A DNA stretch of 64,000 bases from Asticcacaulis excentricus (GCF_003966695.1 NZ_AP018828.1:402001-466000), one strand, 5' to 3'; shown: positions 1 to 8,850, numbered from the stretch's first letter. Notes: generated by a model not told the origin, from the letters alone. Numbers and translations: made by a program.

Positions 1-425
1 CCGCCCAGCTTTTTGACCTCTTCCACGCGCACGCTGATGCGGTTGCTGGCCTGATAGCCGCGCAAGGTCGGCGTGCCGCCGTTTTGCGGATAATCATAGA
101 CGGCGTTGAGGCTGAGGCCCGTTGTTTGCACGTTTTTGTCGGCAATGCCCTGCGCCTTTACGGCGGCGAAGACGCTGTTCATCTTCTGGGCGTTGAGCTT
201 CATGGCCTCTTCGGCGGTTTTGGCCTCGGTGACCACGCCAAAGGTGATGAAGGCGACGTCCGGCGTCGAGCGCACCTCGGCCGTTTCCGACAGGGTGAGC
301 AGGGTGCCCATTTGATGAGGCGCCATGTGTTCGGCCTTGGGCGCATCAGGGGTTTGGGCCATCACCGGCGCGGCGGCGGTCATCAGGGCGAGGGCGGCGG
401 CGGAAACCGCGAACATCCGTTTCAT
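1..425 (-). CDS. SIMPL (DUF541) domain protein, 3' part outside the window
   Basis: Only the first 141 codons are inside the window; the gene reads leftwards from an ATG at 425 and runs off the edge. The protein opens with a signal peptide (KR at residues 2-3, a long Ala/Leu/Met stretch, cleavage after an APVMAQ-type site near residue 24). It continues into a SIMPL-type domain: the LSETAEVRSTPDVAFITFGV segment and the later YDYPQNGG and GYQASN motifs are typical. SIMPL proteins are periplasmic or membrane-anchored and poorly understood; family members have been linked to oxidative stress tolerance. A purine-rich AAGAGAGA lies just upstream of the ATG. Function beyond the family name cannot be given. 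Confidence 0.85.
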   Translation of the reverse strand, partial: MKRMFAVSAAALALMTAAAPVMAQTPDAPKAEHMAPHQMGTLLTLSETAEVRSTPDVAFITFGVVTEAKTAEEAMKLNAQKMNSVFAAVKAQGIADKNVQTTGLSLNAVYDYPQNGGTPTLRGYQASNRISVRVEEVKKLG

Positions 426-677
426 AGGTGTCTCTCTTCTTTCAAAATCTGTCTGGCGCTCCGGCGTGGCCTTTTTGAGTCCCGGCGGGGGCGTCACGGG
501 GCGGAGAATGCCCCGCCTGTGTGTCAATAATCCATGTGCGCGTGTGAATGACGCATGAACCGGACTGACGATCTGGCGTCAGCTTAGTCGCTACCGTGTC
601 TGCATGTTGAAAATCCCGGCAGAGGGCTTTAAATCCGGGCGCGAGCGTGTTAGGCACGCAGCCCCTGCCTCTGGTGC

Positions 678-753
678 GGGCGTGTAGCTCAATGGTTAGA
701 GCCGACCGCTCATAACGGTCTGGTTGGGGGTTCGAGTCCCTCCGCGCCTACCA
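678..753 (+). tRNA. tRNA with CAT anticodon (Met or Ile2)
   Basis: A full cloverleaf of 76 nt with encoded CCA can be drawn: acceptor GGGCGTG pairs with CGCGCCT (two G-U pairs), D arm GCTC/GAGC, anticodon stem GACCG/CGGTC with loop CTCATAA, and a TTCGAGT T-loop on a GGGGG/CCCTC stem. The CAT anticodon can belong to elongator tRNA-Met or to tRNA-Ile2 (C34 later modified to lysidine). The short D-loop AATGGTTA resembles tRNA-Ile2 more than elongator Met, but this was not resolved. Its 3' end is next to a recombinase remnant, so it was probably a phage or island integration site. Confidence 0.93.
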
Positions 754-1043
754 AATTCCCAAAAAGATATTGTTTTTGCATTCTTTTTTGATCGCCGAAG
801 TGAGTTAGACACTTGGGTTAGACACTTTTTCGTCTGAGCTTCGCGTGTGCGGACCTTTTTCATAGCCTCTTTCGTCATGTTTTTCTGGTTCGCTCCTGCG
901 GTGTAAAGCGCGGCTTCTGTGATCGACGATAGGCCTAAGACCGCCATTATTTCTTTCTCAGAGCCCCCGGCCTTGGCCAGACGAGAGCCCGCCAGTTTGC
1001 GAAGGAACTGTGTCGCCGCCATCTTGCCCGCCTTTTGATGCAA
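754..1043 (-). pseudogene. Truncated tyrosine recombinase (integrase) C-terminal remnant
   Basis: The minus frame from about 1043 keeps only the last catalytic part of a phage-type integrase: a LRKLAGSRLAKAG segment matching the usual HGLRKTAATRLAEAG, then SEKEIMAVLGLSSITEAALYT matching the EIMAILGHxxxxxxxxYT box with the catalytic Tyr, then the NQKNMTKEAMKKV tail. The His of the HxLR motif and everything upstream are missing: an in-frame TGA lies at 1050-1052 and the only start is a TTG. On the 3' side the frame runs on into the antisense of the tRNA, which is not real coding sequence. The gene is dead as an integrase; it marks an old integration at the tRNA. Two direct copies of TTAGACACTT lie within its tail at 804-827. 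Confidence 0.75.
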
Positions 1044-1266
1044 CTCGACTCAGGCGAACTTTGGCATTCGGCCGATGGCGATAAGAGCGTACCGTCAAAA
1101 GCCCGGACTAAGCACCTGGTTATGAATGACGATTGGAGAAATTGTGTCGTTATGGACACAATTCTTTCATCTTTGAACGCAAACGCGCAGGTTTATGTCT
1201 TTGCGCTTTTTTTTTGTGAAAACGACGCTAGGTATGCTTCAGGCCATAGATGACTGCGGTTATGAG

Positions 1267-1280
1267 TGACACCGGTGTCA
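1267..1280. promoter_or_regulatory. 14-bp perfect palindrome, LacI/GalR-type operator candidate
   Basis: TGACACCGGTGTCA is a perfect palindrome with a central CG, the layout of LacI/GalR-family operators. It ends 58 bp before the ATG of the TonB receptor, where a repressor could block a promoter. No LacI-family gene is present in the window, so the regulator would be encoded elsewhere. The rest of 1044-1338 contains no convincing gene. Confidence 0.5.
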
Positions 1281-1338
1281 AAAGGCTAAGCGAAAATTAG
1301 GTCACCTAAGTGGCCCGCCAAAAAACAGGGATTCAAAT

Positions 1339-4300
1339 ATGACACATCAGACACCCAAGGGGCGCATTGCGTCTTCGACCCTTCGCAAGACCGTCTCTGT
1401 TTCGGCTGTGGCCACGGCCCTGCTGCTGAGTGCGGCTGCTCAGGCGCAGGAGGCGAGCCCGGGTGCCGAGGAGCCGACCACGGTTATCGTGACGGGGTAT
1501 CGCGCCAGTCTGCAAAGCGCGCTGACGACCAAGCGCAAGGCCGACGTGATGATGGATGCCATCAATGCCGAGGACATTGCCGACTTCCCCGATGCCAACC
1601 TGGCCGAGTCTCTGCAACGCATCCCCGGTATCTCGATCGACCGCGACAATGGCGAAGGCCGCACGATCACCGTGCGCGGTCTGGGGGCTGACTTTACGCG
1701 CGTGCGTATCAACGGCCTCGAAGCCCTGTCCACGGCTGGGGCCAATGACGCCGGTTCCAACCCCAACCGCTCGCGGGCGTTTGACTTCAACACCTTTGCG
1801 TCTGAACTGTTCAACAGCCTGCGTGTGCGCAAAAGCTCGTCGGCCGAAACCGATGAAGGCTCGCTGGGCGCAACGGTGGACCTGATCACCGGCCGTCCGT
1901 TCGACTACAAGAAGGATCAGTACGCCTTTTCGATTCAGGACGCCTATTATGACAATGGCGGTTTCCACAATCCGCGCGTCACAGGGCTGATCTCGAAGCG
2001 CTGGGCCGATGGCAAGCTGGGCTTCCTCGCTTCGGTCGCCTATTCCGAGCGTGACTCTGAAAACGATCAGTACCGCCGCGGTATCGGTCAGTCGGAATAT
2101 CTGTATCGGAACGCCACGTGGCTGACCAATGAAATACCGATGCGGGCGGGCTTCTCTGCGCCCGCAGGCACGACCTTCCCGGCGACCAGCCTTCCCAATG
2201 GGGGCCTGTGCCCTGGTACGACGACGCCAGTGCGTCCGGCGGGCTTTACCTGTCCGTTGCCTATATCGAACACCAACTATGCCAATGCGGTCACGGGGTC
2301 CGATCAGACCGCTTACGATTTGCTGCATAATCCGCTCAATGCATCTCTGGTCCGTATCCCAGCCTTGGGCTCTATTGAACAGCAGGACCTGCATCAGGAA
2401 CGTCTGGGCATAACCGCTTCGTTCCAGATGCAGCCGAATCCCAATACACGCGTCTCTATCGACGGTTTGTATTCCAAGTTCCGTAACGAGAGCACCATCT
2501 ATCAGGTGTCATCGGTGGGTCTGAACCGCGATAATACCAATGCGGGTTACGGCACTGCGGTGAACGATGCCGCAAGAGCAGCCACGAGCAATACGGGCAC
2601 CAATCCCGGTACGGCTCTGAGCCTTGCCAACCGCCGGGCGCTTTATCCCGGCACCTGTACACAGCAGGATGCCACAGACGTGCGCGCGGCTATCGACTGT
2701 GGTCAGACCCTGAATGGTACGACGCTCGTTTCGGGTACCGCCTTCTCGTACAATCCGAACAACCTCGACCCCTACGATTACTACAATGCAGAGTTCGTCA
2801 ATGGTACGCGGAATCCGGGTTATGTGGCGTCTGCCGATCTGCTGGGCTTCCGTGACCGGCTGATCGGGCGTCAGGCCACTGACGTGCTGGCGGCCAATGT
2901 TTCGAATGGCGTGGCAGACTATCTGGTGCTGCGTAACGTCGATTGGCGCTCAGGCGCTGACCGCAATTTCTATACCACGGAATTCAAACAGCTTTCGTTC
3001 AACCTGAATCAGAAGTTCACCGATCGCCTGACGGGGGATTTCACCCTTGGCGCGTCGGAGTCCTACAACGAAAACCAGGGTCTGCTGGTCGAATTCAACC
3101 GCATGGACTCGCCCGAAAGTTTCGTGTTTGACGAACGCGGCGGCGGCGAGATGCCGGTGTTTAACCTCGGTTTCAACGCGGCTGATCCCGCCAACTGGGG
3201 CATGGTCAAGGGCTTCTCGGCCATCCGCCACTTCCAGCGGTTCGTGACCAACAAATACGCCGGCGCCAAGGCCGATTTCGGCTATGAGTTGAACGAAAAT
3301 CTGTCGCTCAAGTTCGGCGTCACCTCGCGCAAGTACGACTTCCAGACCAACCTGCTGGAGCGTGAAAACGACCTGCTCAACCCGACCGAAAAGGAAGCCA
3401 AGGTTTCTGTGGCGTCTCTCGGTCGCGTGGTTCAGTTCGGGCAGGGGCTGGATGTGCCGGGCGGTACGACGACCTCCTTCTTCGCCCCGTCCATCGAAGG
3501 CTTCAATTCGGTCTTCGACTTCACCTGTAACTGTATCAACAAGTGGGGCGACTGGCGCATTCACGGCAAGCGCAATGGCGGCCGCGAAAACTTCAAGGTG
3601 CAGGAGCGCAGCGAAGGCGGCTATCTGCAACTCAACTTCGACTATGACGTGCTGGGCGGTAACGTCTTCGGTAATATCGGCGTGCGTCAGGTCAAGACGG
3701 ACCTGACTTCCTACGGCAACACTTCGGGTGGGCGTCCAATCACTGGGCGCAATGAATATACCGACACCCTGCCGGCGTTTAACGTGGCCTGGCAGGTCGT
3801 CCCGAACGTTTATCTGCGCGCCGCCGCGGCCAAGGTGATGGCGCGCCCGCTTCTGGGCAATCTGTCGCCGTCCATCACCGCGATCAGCATTCCCACGACC
3901 GGTGGTACGACGGGTGCGACCCTGACCATCGGTAACCCGAAGCTGCAACCCTTCCGCGGTAAGACCTACGACCTGTCAGCAGAATGGTACTTCGCCAAGG
4001 GTGGGCTGCTGTCGATGGCGGTATTCAAAAAGGACATCGCTTCCTATCCGCAGACGGTTCTGTTCTCGGCTCCGCTGTCGAACTTCCTGTCGGCGGAGGA
4101 TCTGGCGACCCTGAAGCTTCAGTTCAATACCGGGTCGGTCGCCGACAATGCGCGTCTGGCCTATATCGACGCCAATGGCGAAGCGACCGCGCGTCAGTTC
4201 CGCGATGCGCCCGGTGGCACGCTGGAAGGCTGGGAATTCAGCTATCAGCAGGATTTCACCTTCCTGCCGTGGATTCTCAAAAACACCGGTGTGCAGTTCA

Positions 4301-4773
4301 ACATGACGCACATCGACTCCAAGCTGACCTATATTCTGGACCCCGGCACCGCGACCGTGGCCCCGACCTTTGGTAACGGCCCGTGGCTGGGGGCGTCGCC
4401 CGACGCCATCAACCTGACGCTCTACTACGAAGCGGATATGTTCAGCGCCCGCGTCTCGATGGCCAAGCGCGAAGGCTATTACACCACCTATCCGTTGGCC
4501 GCGGGTTCGTGTTCGCCGGGCCTGAACATTACGGACGGCACCCCCTGTAACTCGCCGCTGATCAACGATTTCGCTGGCTCTTTGCCGACACAAAACGTTG
4601 ACTTCTCGATGAGCTACAAGCCGACCAAGCGTCTGACCATCACGCTTGAGGGTCTGAACATGACCAATGAAACGACCAACCGTTTCGGTTATGGCGCCAC
4701 CAGCCAGACCGTGGTCAGCCAGTACGGCTCGACCGGCCGTCAACTGACGCTGGGCGTGCGGTACAAGTACTAG
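1339..4773 (+). CDS. TonB-dependent receptor, carbohydrate-uptake type
   Basis: This 1144-residue outer-membrane receptor is the likely entry gate for oligosaccharides released by the downstream enzymes. It begins with a signal peptide (SSTLRK, hydrophobic stretch, AQAQ cleavage region near residue 37). A TonB-box-like TTVIVTGYR follows at residues 47-55, and then the plug domain with NLAESLQRIPGISIDRDNGEGR and TVRGLGADFTRVRINGLE. The rest is beta-barrel, ending in LGVRYKY with a terminal aromatic residue as outer-membrane barrels do. The length and the plug signature match the large sugar-type receptors of Caulobacterales, Sphingomonadales and Xanthomonadales. The substrate is inferred only from neighbours: GH43, CE12, CE8 and GH2 genes follow on the same strand. 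A LacI-type palindrome sits upstream and a structured 3' region plus terminator downstream, so it may be transcribed mainly alone. Confidence 0.92.
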   Translation: MTHQTPKGRIASSTLRKTVSVSAVATALLLSAAAQAQEASPGAEEPTTVIVTGYRASLQSALTTKRKADVMMDAINAEDIADFPDANLAESLQRIPGISIDRDNGEGRTITVRGLGADFTRVRINGLEALSTAGANDAGSNPNRSRAFDFNTFASELFNSLRVRKSSSAETDEGSLGATVDLITGRPFDYKKDQYAFSIQDAYYDNGGFHNPRVTGLISKRWADGKLGFLASVAYSERDSENDQYRRGIGQSEYLYRNATWLTNEIPMRAGFSAPAGTTFPATSLPNGGLCPGTTTPVRPAGFTCPLPISNTNYANAVTGSDQTAYDLLHNPLNASLVRIPALGSIEQQDLHQERLGITASFQMQPNPNTRVSIDGLYSKFRNESTIYQVSSVGLNRDNTNAGYGTAVNDAARAATSNTGTNPGTALSLANRRALYPGTCTQQDATDVRAAIDCGQTLNGTTLVSGTAFSYNPNNLDPYDYYNAEFVNGTRNPGYVASADLLGFRDRLIGRQATDVLAANVSNGVADYLVLRNVDWRSGADRNFYTTEFKQLSFNLNQKFTDRLTGDFTLGASESYNENQGLLVEFNRMDSPESFVFDERGGGEMPVFNLGFNAADPANWGMVKGFSAIRHFQRFVTNKYAGAKADFGYELNENLSLKFGVTSRKYDFQTNLLERENDLLNPTEKEAKVSVASLGRVVQFGQGLDVPGGTTTSFFAPSIEGFNSVFDFTCNCINKWGDWRIHGKRNGGRENFKVQERSEGGYLQLNFDYDVLGGNVFGNIGVRQVKTDLTSYGNTSGGRPITGRNEYTDTLPAFNVAWQVVPNVYLRAAAAKVMARPLLGNLSPSITAISIPTTGGTTGATLTIGNPKLQPFRGKTYDLSAEWYFAKGGLLSMAVFKKDIASYPQTVLFSAPLSNFLSAEDLATLKLQFNTGSVADNARLAYIDANGEATARQFRDAPGGTLEGWEFSYQQDFTFLPWILKNTGVQFNMTHIDSKLTYILDPGTATVAPTFGNGPWLGASPDAINLTLYYEADMFSARVSMAKREGYYTTYPLAAGSCSPGLNITDGTPCNSPLINDFAGSLPTQNVDFSMSYKPTKRLTITLEGLNMTNETTNRFGYGATSQTVVSQYGSTGRQLTLGVRYKY

Positions 4774-4785
4774 ATCCGGGTGCTA

Positions 4786-4909
4786 TCCCTGTTCGCAGGG
4801 ATCGCTCTGTTCAGGCTCAGGCGACGCGCTGCTGCGTTTGTAAATATGGGTGCCGTTTACACTCCCTGTGGCGGCACCTTTCAACTGACATCTGAGGGAA
4901 GCCTGAGCC
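4786..4909 (+). other. Structured 3' untranslated region after the TonB receptor
   Basis: Between the receptor stop codon and the terminator the RNA can fold strongly. A small hairpin TCCCTG-TTCG-CAGGGA lies at 4786-4801. A long-range 9-bp stem pairs GGCTCAGGC (4814-4822) with GCCTGAGCC (4901-4909), and inside it GGTGCCG (4849-4855) pairs with CGGCACC (4872-4878). With the terminator at 4924-4962 this makes a compact structured unit of about 180 nt. It could be a 3'-UTR-derived small RNA, an mRNA stabiliser or chance. No coding frame explains it. Confidence 0.4.
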
Positions 4910-4923
4910 CCCTCCTTTGTACA

Positions 4924-4962
4924 GGGCAGGTGTAAGATAAGCTTATCGCCTGCCCTTTTTTT
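4924..4962 (+). terminator. Intrinsic terminator of the TonB receptor gene
   Basis: GGGCAGG (4924-4930) pairs with CCTGCCC (4949-4955), directly followed by seven T. The loop contains its own 12-bp palindrome GATAAGCTTATC. It separates the receptor from the GH43 gene, so downstream genes need read-through or their own promoter. Confidence 0.85.
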
Positions 4963-4995
4963 GTCTCTGGTTTCAATATCCTTGAACGGGATGCC

Positions 4996-5098
4996 AGAGC
5001 GGGATGATCTTAAATCGAAGCGTCATCCCACCCTAAATTTTTGTTTTATTGCGATATTTTGTCGAAAACCGCTCACAATTTTCGACATATCGCTCTAA
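4996..5098. repeat. Intergenic repeat, copy 1 of 3
   Basis: About 103 bp made of two hairpins. Unit A pairs GGGATGA (5001-5007) with TCATCCC (5023-5029). Unit B pairs GCGATA plus TGTCGAAAA with TTTTCGACA plus TATCGC. The units are joined by CTAAATTTTTGTTTTATT, and the element ends in CGCTCTAA. Near-identical copies are at 12029-12132 and 16647-16748. A start codon at 5041 inside this repeat would extend the GH43 frame, but that part is repeat, not protein. Confidence 0.85.
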
Positions 5099-5238
5099 GG
5101 TGGTGTGGACCAACAGACGTCAACCCTGTTTGGCAAAGCCGTAAGGGTGAGGTGGGGCGTAAAGACTCCGCTGCGCAAATCAAACGAGTGCCCTGGAGGC
5201 TTCGGCCATGTCCCTGTCGAGCGGGAAGGAAAGTGAAA

Positions 5239-6852
5239 ATGATCAGTACCCGGCGTAACACAATGAAGGCTCTTGGCCTTGGCGCGTTTCTGTTCGGTGC
5301 CCCCGGTGCGCTGGCCGCTGGCCCAAAGTCGAGACCTGCGACATGGCCCAAGGGCATTGAGGGCCAGCGCCAGCCGGATTTGGGTGACGGCACCTTCCTC
5401 AATCCGATCATGGCCGGTGACCATCCCGATCCGTCCATCCTCAAGGACGGTGACGATTACTATATGACGTTTTCGACCTTCGATGCCTATCCGGGTCTGG
5501 TGATCTGGCATTCGAAGGACCTCGTCAACTGGCGGCCCATCGGTCCGGCCCTGACCCGCAATATCGGCTCGGTCTGGGCCCCGGAACTCTGCAAGCACAA
5601 GGGGCGTTATTATCTCTATATCCCGACCAAAAAGACCTCGGCACCGGGTTCAAAGACCACTTCGTGGGTGATCTGGGCCGATCGTATCGAAGGGCCGTGG
5701 TCCGAGCCGATCGACCTCGATCTGCCGCGCCACATCGACCCCGGCCACGCGGTGGGCGAAGACGGTTCGCGCTGGCTGTTCCTGTCGGGCGGTGACCGCG
5801 TGCGCCTGTCGGACGATGGTCTGTCGAAGGCGGGTGAGGTCGAGCACGTCTATGATCCGTGGCGCTATCCGTCCGACTGGATCGTTGAAGGCTTTGCCCC
5901 GGAAGGGCCAAAGATCACGCGGCACGGTCAATACTACTACATGATCCTCGCCATTGGAGGCACAGCGGGCCCGCCGACGGGTCATATGGTCATTGCGGCG
6001 CGCTCGAAGTCGATCCACGGACCGTGGGAACACCACCCGCGCAATCCGCTGGTACGCACGACCTCGGTCGAGGAAAAGTGGTGGTCGCGCGGCCATGCTA
6101 CGCTGGTCGAAGGGCCGGCGGGCGACTGGTGGGGCGTTTATCACGGCTATGAAAACGGCTTCTGGACGCTGGGGCGGCAGACGCTTCTGGCCCCGGTGAC
6201 GTGGTCAAAGGACGGCTGGTTTGATTTTGGCGGCGGTGATCTGTCGCAGCCTATAAAGAAGCCCAAGGGTGGCAAACCGCATGGCTTTCAGCCGCCGCAC
6301 GGGTTTGCCCTGTCGGACGACTTCACGACCGATAAGTACGGCATCCAGTGGAACTTCTTTAATCCGTCGCCGGACGAGAAAAGCCGCATCCGCCGTGAAA
6401 ATGGCGTGCTGCACCTCACGGCGTCGGGTGAAGCGCCCAGCTCCGGCGCGCCACTGATCACCATAGTCGGTGATCCGGCCTATGAGATCGAGATGGATAT
6501 CGAGATCGACGAGGGCGTGCGTGCGGGGCTGCTGCTGTTCTATGACACCAAACTCTATTGCGGTCTGGGCTTTGATGGCAAAAACTTCGTTACGCATCAG
6601 TACGGTATCGAGCGCGGGCGTCCGGCCAATCCGCACGGCCGCCGGATGTTCATGCGCCTGCGCAACGACCGGCATATTGTGACCTTTGACACCTCGTCTG
6701 ATGGTCAGACCTGGCGACGCTTTGACCGTGGCATGGAGGTGTCGGGCTATCACCACAATGTGCGCGGCGGCTTCCTGATGCTCAAACCCGGCTTCTATGC
6801 CGCCGGACAGGGCGAGGCACGCTTTCGCAACTTCCGCTACCGGGCGCTTTAA
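5239..6852 (+). CDS. GH43 glycoside hydrolase (beta-xylosidase / alpha-L-arabinofuranosidase type)
   Basis: The 537-residue enzyme likely removes xylose or arabinose from hemicellulose or pectin side chains. The start was set at ATG 5239, with GGAAGGA 8 bases upstream and a signal peptide (STRRNTMKALGLGAFLFGAPGALAA); the longer open frame runs back into a repeat. The N-terminal five-bladed propeller of family 43 is recognised by DHPDPS (general base Asp64), WAPELCKHKGRYYLY, the HIDPGH segment with the pKa-modulating Asp, and GFAPEGP holding the probable general acid Glu. The last ~180 residues form a beta-sandwich (ConA-like, DUF1349/GH43_C2 type) common on xylosidases. Exact specificity cannot be read. 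CE12, CE8 and GH2 genes follow closely on the same strand, consistent with one operon. Confidence 0.9.
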   Translation: MISTRRNTMKALGLGAFLFGAPGALAAGPKSRPATWPKGIEGQRQPDLGDGTFLNPIMAGDHPDPSILKDGDDYYMTFSTFDAYPGLVIWHSKDLVNWRPIGPALTRNIGSVWAPELCKHKGRYYLYIPTKKTSAPGSKTTSWVIWADRIEGPWSEPIDLDLPRHIDPGHAVGEDGSRWLFLSGGDRVRLSDDGLSKAGEVEHVYDPWRYPSDWIVEGFAPEGPKITRHGQYYYMILAIGGTAGPPTGHMVIAARSKSIHGPWEHHPRNPLVRTTSVEEKWWSRGHATLVEGPAGDWWGVYHGYENGFWTLGRQTLLAPVTWSKDGWFDFGGGDLSQPIKKPKGGKPHGFQPPHGFALSDDFTTDKYGIQWNFFNPSPDEKSRIRRENGVLHLTASGEAPSSGAPLITIVGDPAYEIEMDIEIDEGVRAGLLLFYDTKLYCGLGFDGKNFVTHQYGIERGRPANPHGRRMFMRLRNDRHIVTFDTSSDGQTWRRFDRGMEVSGYHHNVRGGFLMLKPGFYAAGQGEARFRNFRYRAL

Positions 6853-6875
6853 CGCCGGGAGAAGAAAAAAATCTC

Positions 6876-7820
6876 ATGAGAGAAATGCTCACCATAACTG
6901 TGCCTGCCTCCGGTATGAAAAAGTCCATTGCCTTTGGCTCAGCGATGCTCGCGCTCAGCCTGTTAGCCGCGCCGGCCCTTTCGCAGACCACACCCAATCT
7001 GTCGCCACAGGACATTGAAGCCCGTGCCCAGATCAAGAAGATCAATGCCAAAAAGGTCATTCTGGTCGGCGATTCCACTACGGCGGTTCTGGGGGGCTGG
7101 GGGCCCAGTTTTTGCGGCCATCACCTAAGCTCATTCGTGGCCTGTATAAACCTGGCCAGAGGCGGGCGTTCGACCTTCAACTATATTGCCGAAGGCTCTT
7201 GGGATATTGCTCTGTCTGAAATGAAAAGTGGCGGGTTTTCAAAAACCTACGTCCTCATTCAGTTTGGCCATAATGATCAACCGGGTAAACCCGGCCGTTC
7301 CACAGACCTCGAAAACGAATTTCCGCAGCTTCTGAAGCGCTACGTCAATGAAGCCCGTGCGGTCGGGGCTATACCGGTGCTGGTGACGCCCCTGACGCGT
7401 CGCGGGTTCAAAAATGGCGTGTTGGAGACCGATCTGGCTCCGTGGGCCGCCGCCACGCGCAAGGTGGCGGCGGAACTGAACGTACCCCTTGTGGACCTTT
7501 ACGCGCGCTCACAGAGCGAGGTTCAGGCAATGGGCCCCGTGGCGGCTATGCGATTTGCGCAAAAGCCGCCCAGCCCGGAAGTACTGGAAGCGGGCAAAAC
7601 GGGGACGACGATTTCCGGGGCCACAGGCGTGCCCGTGGCACCGGCGCAGACCCCGCTTACCGAAGAGCAGATACGCAATGCCCAAGAGCCTCTGGGGCAG
7701 GCCAAGCTGAGTTTCGATTACACGCATCTGGGCAGAGAGGGTGCGGACTTTTTTTCCAAAATCGTTGCCTATGAGCTGGCGCGTGCGGTTCCGGAACTGA
7801 AACGGGACCTCATTCCTTGA
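6876..7820 (+). CDS. Rhamnogalacturonan acetylesterase, CE12 (SGNH hydrolase)
   Basis: The 314-residue SGNH/GDSL esterase is predicted to remove acetyl groups from the rhamnogalacturonan backbone of pectin, opening it to lyases. Block I is VGDSTT with nucleophile Ser67. Block II is the NLARGGRS segment, block III is QFGHND, and block V is DYTHL with the Asp/His pair of the triad close to the C-terminus. A signal peptide (MKKSIAFGSAMLALSLLAAPALS) shows export. The start is uncertain: ATG 6876 was kept because GGGAGAAG lies upstream, although ATG 6888 or 6915 would give a more ordinary signal peptide. It lies 23 bp after the GH43 gene and 46 bp before the pectinesterase, so co-transcription is likely. 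Confidence 0.88.
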   Translation: MREMLTITVPASGMKKSIAFGSAMLALSLLAAPALSQTTPNLSPQDIEARAQIKKINAKKVILVGDSTTAVLGGWGPSFCGHHLSSFVACINLARGGRSTFNYIAEGSWDIALSEMKSGGFSKTYVLIQFGHNDQPGKPGRSTDLENEFPQLLKRYVNEARAVGAIPVLVTPLTRRGFKNGVLETDLAPWAAATRKVAAELNVPLVDLYARSQSEVQAMGPVAAMRFAQKPPSPEVLEAGKTGTTISGATGVPVAPAQTPLTEEQIRNAQEPLGQAKLSFDYTHLGREGADFFSKIVAYELARAVPELKRDLIP

Positions 7821-7866
7821 ACAGCTCCAGTCTTACATTTGAACAGCATTTTTTGAGGAAACGCTG

Positions 7867-8850
7867 ATGAGCGCAAAGCAGCCCATGCTGAATCGCCGAC
7901 TGTTCTGCGGGGCGGGCGCGCTGGTCTTGATCGCAGCCCACCCGGTTTTCGCACAGGCGCAGGCGATTGTGCGTGTACCGACGCAGTACAAGACTCTGGC
8001 TGAGGCCTTTGCGGCCCTGCCTGACGCGGGAGGCGTGGTCGAGATTGCACCGGGGACCTACCGCGAAAAACTCAGCCTGTCGAAGCCGGGTGTGCATCTG
8101 GTCGGGACAGGCAAAAAGCCGGAAGACGTGGTCATTGTCTGGGGCGACAGCGCGAAGATGGCCGGTGGCACAGGCAAATCAGCGTCGTTTACAGTCAGTG
8201 GCGATGGCTTTCGCGCCAGTAATCTGACGATCCAGAACGACTACCACCTCACTCAGCCGGACAATCCCTCTCAGGCCGTGGCCTTATCGATAAGCGCTGA
8301 CCGCGCGGTTTTGCGCAATGTCCGCCTTCTGGGGGCGCAGGATACCCTTTATGCGGCGTCAAAAAAACCGACCCTCCCAAGCCGTCAGTACTATAAGGAT
8401 TGCTACATCGAAGGGCATGTCGATTTCATTTTCGGCAATGCCCTGGCCTTCTTTGATCGCTGCCATCTGCATATCATTGAGCGCAATGGCGCCTTCATCA
8501 CGGCCCACAGCCGCACAGCGGAAACTGAAACCACAGCCTATGTCTTCGATCATTGTCGCATTACCACGGCAGGCGAGGGGAGCTATTATTTCGGCCGGGC
8601 GTGGCGACCCTATGCGCAGGTCATTTTCCTCGATACGCGCATCGACGGGCGTATTCATCCGGAAGGCTGGCGCGAATGGACGCCGGGCAAGACCGAGACC
8701 TACGCCACGGCGCATTTTGCGGAATATAATTCCAGTGGACCGGGCGCAGATGTCAGCCAGCGGGTCTTCTGGGCGAAGCGGTTAAGCGCCGATCAGGCCG
8801 CAAAATGGCGACTTGAGAGCGTGTTCCCCGATCGTAGCTGGATGAATTGA
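7867..8850 (+). CDS. Pectinesterase (pectin methylesterase), CE8
   Basis: The 327-residue enzyme hydrolyses methyl esters of polygalacturonate. It has the right-handed beta-helix motifs of family CE8: GxYxE-like GTYREK near residue 63, GAQDTLY with Gln158 and catalytic Asp159, GHVDFIFG with nucleophile Asp186, and GRAWRPYA with the substrate-binding Arg and Trp. These key residues are all present. A signal peptide with an RR pair (LNRRLFCGAGALVLIAAHPVFAQAQ) sends it across the inner membrane. The ribosome site GAGGAA is 6 bases before the ATG. It fits between the rhamnogalacturonan acetylesterase and a GH2-type enzyme; together these suggest attack on methylated, acetylated pectin. Confidence 0.93.
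   Translation: MSAKQPMLNRRLFCGAGALVLIAAHPVFAQAQAIVRVPTQYKTLAEAFAALPDAGGVVEIAPGTYREKLSLSKPGVHLVGTGKKPEDVVIVWGDSAKMAGGTGKSASFTVSGDGFRASNLTIQNDYHLTQPDNPSQAVALSISADRAVLRNVRLLGAQDTLYAASKKPTLPSRQYYKDCYIEGHVDFIFGNALAFFDRCHLHIIERNGAFITAHSRTAETETTAYVFDHCRITTAGEGSYYFGRAWRPYAQVIFLDTRIDGRIHPEGWREWTPGKTETYATAHFAEYNSSGPGADVSQRVFWAKRLSADQAAKWRLESVFPDRSWMN

Noticed and set aside
696-760. Continuation of the integrase frame through the antisense of the tRNA (ending GGTRTPNQTVMSGRL).
   Set aside because: The residues come from the tRNA gene read backwards; this tail is a known artefact of integrase genes next to tRNAs.
1035-1253. Plus-strand frame of 72 residues before the TonB receptor.
   Set aside because: No ribosome site, no family features, and it overlaps the integrase remnant; probably chance.
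5041-5238. Longer N-terminus for the GH43 protein.
   Set aside because: The first part is the intergenic repeat and has no signal peptide at its start; ATG 5239 has a good ribosome site and signal peptide.
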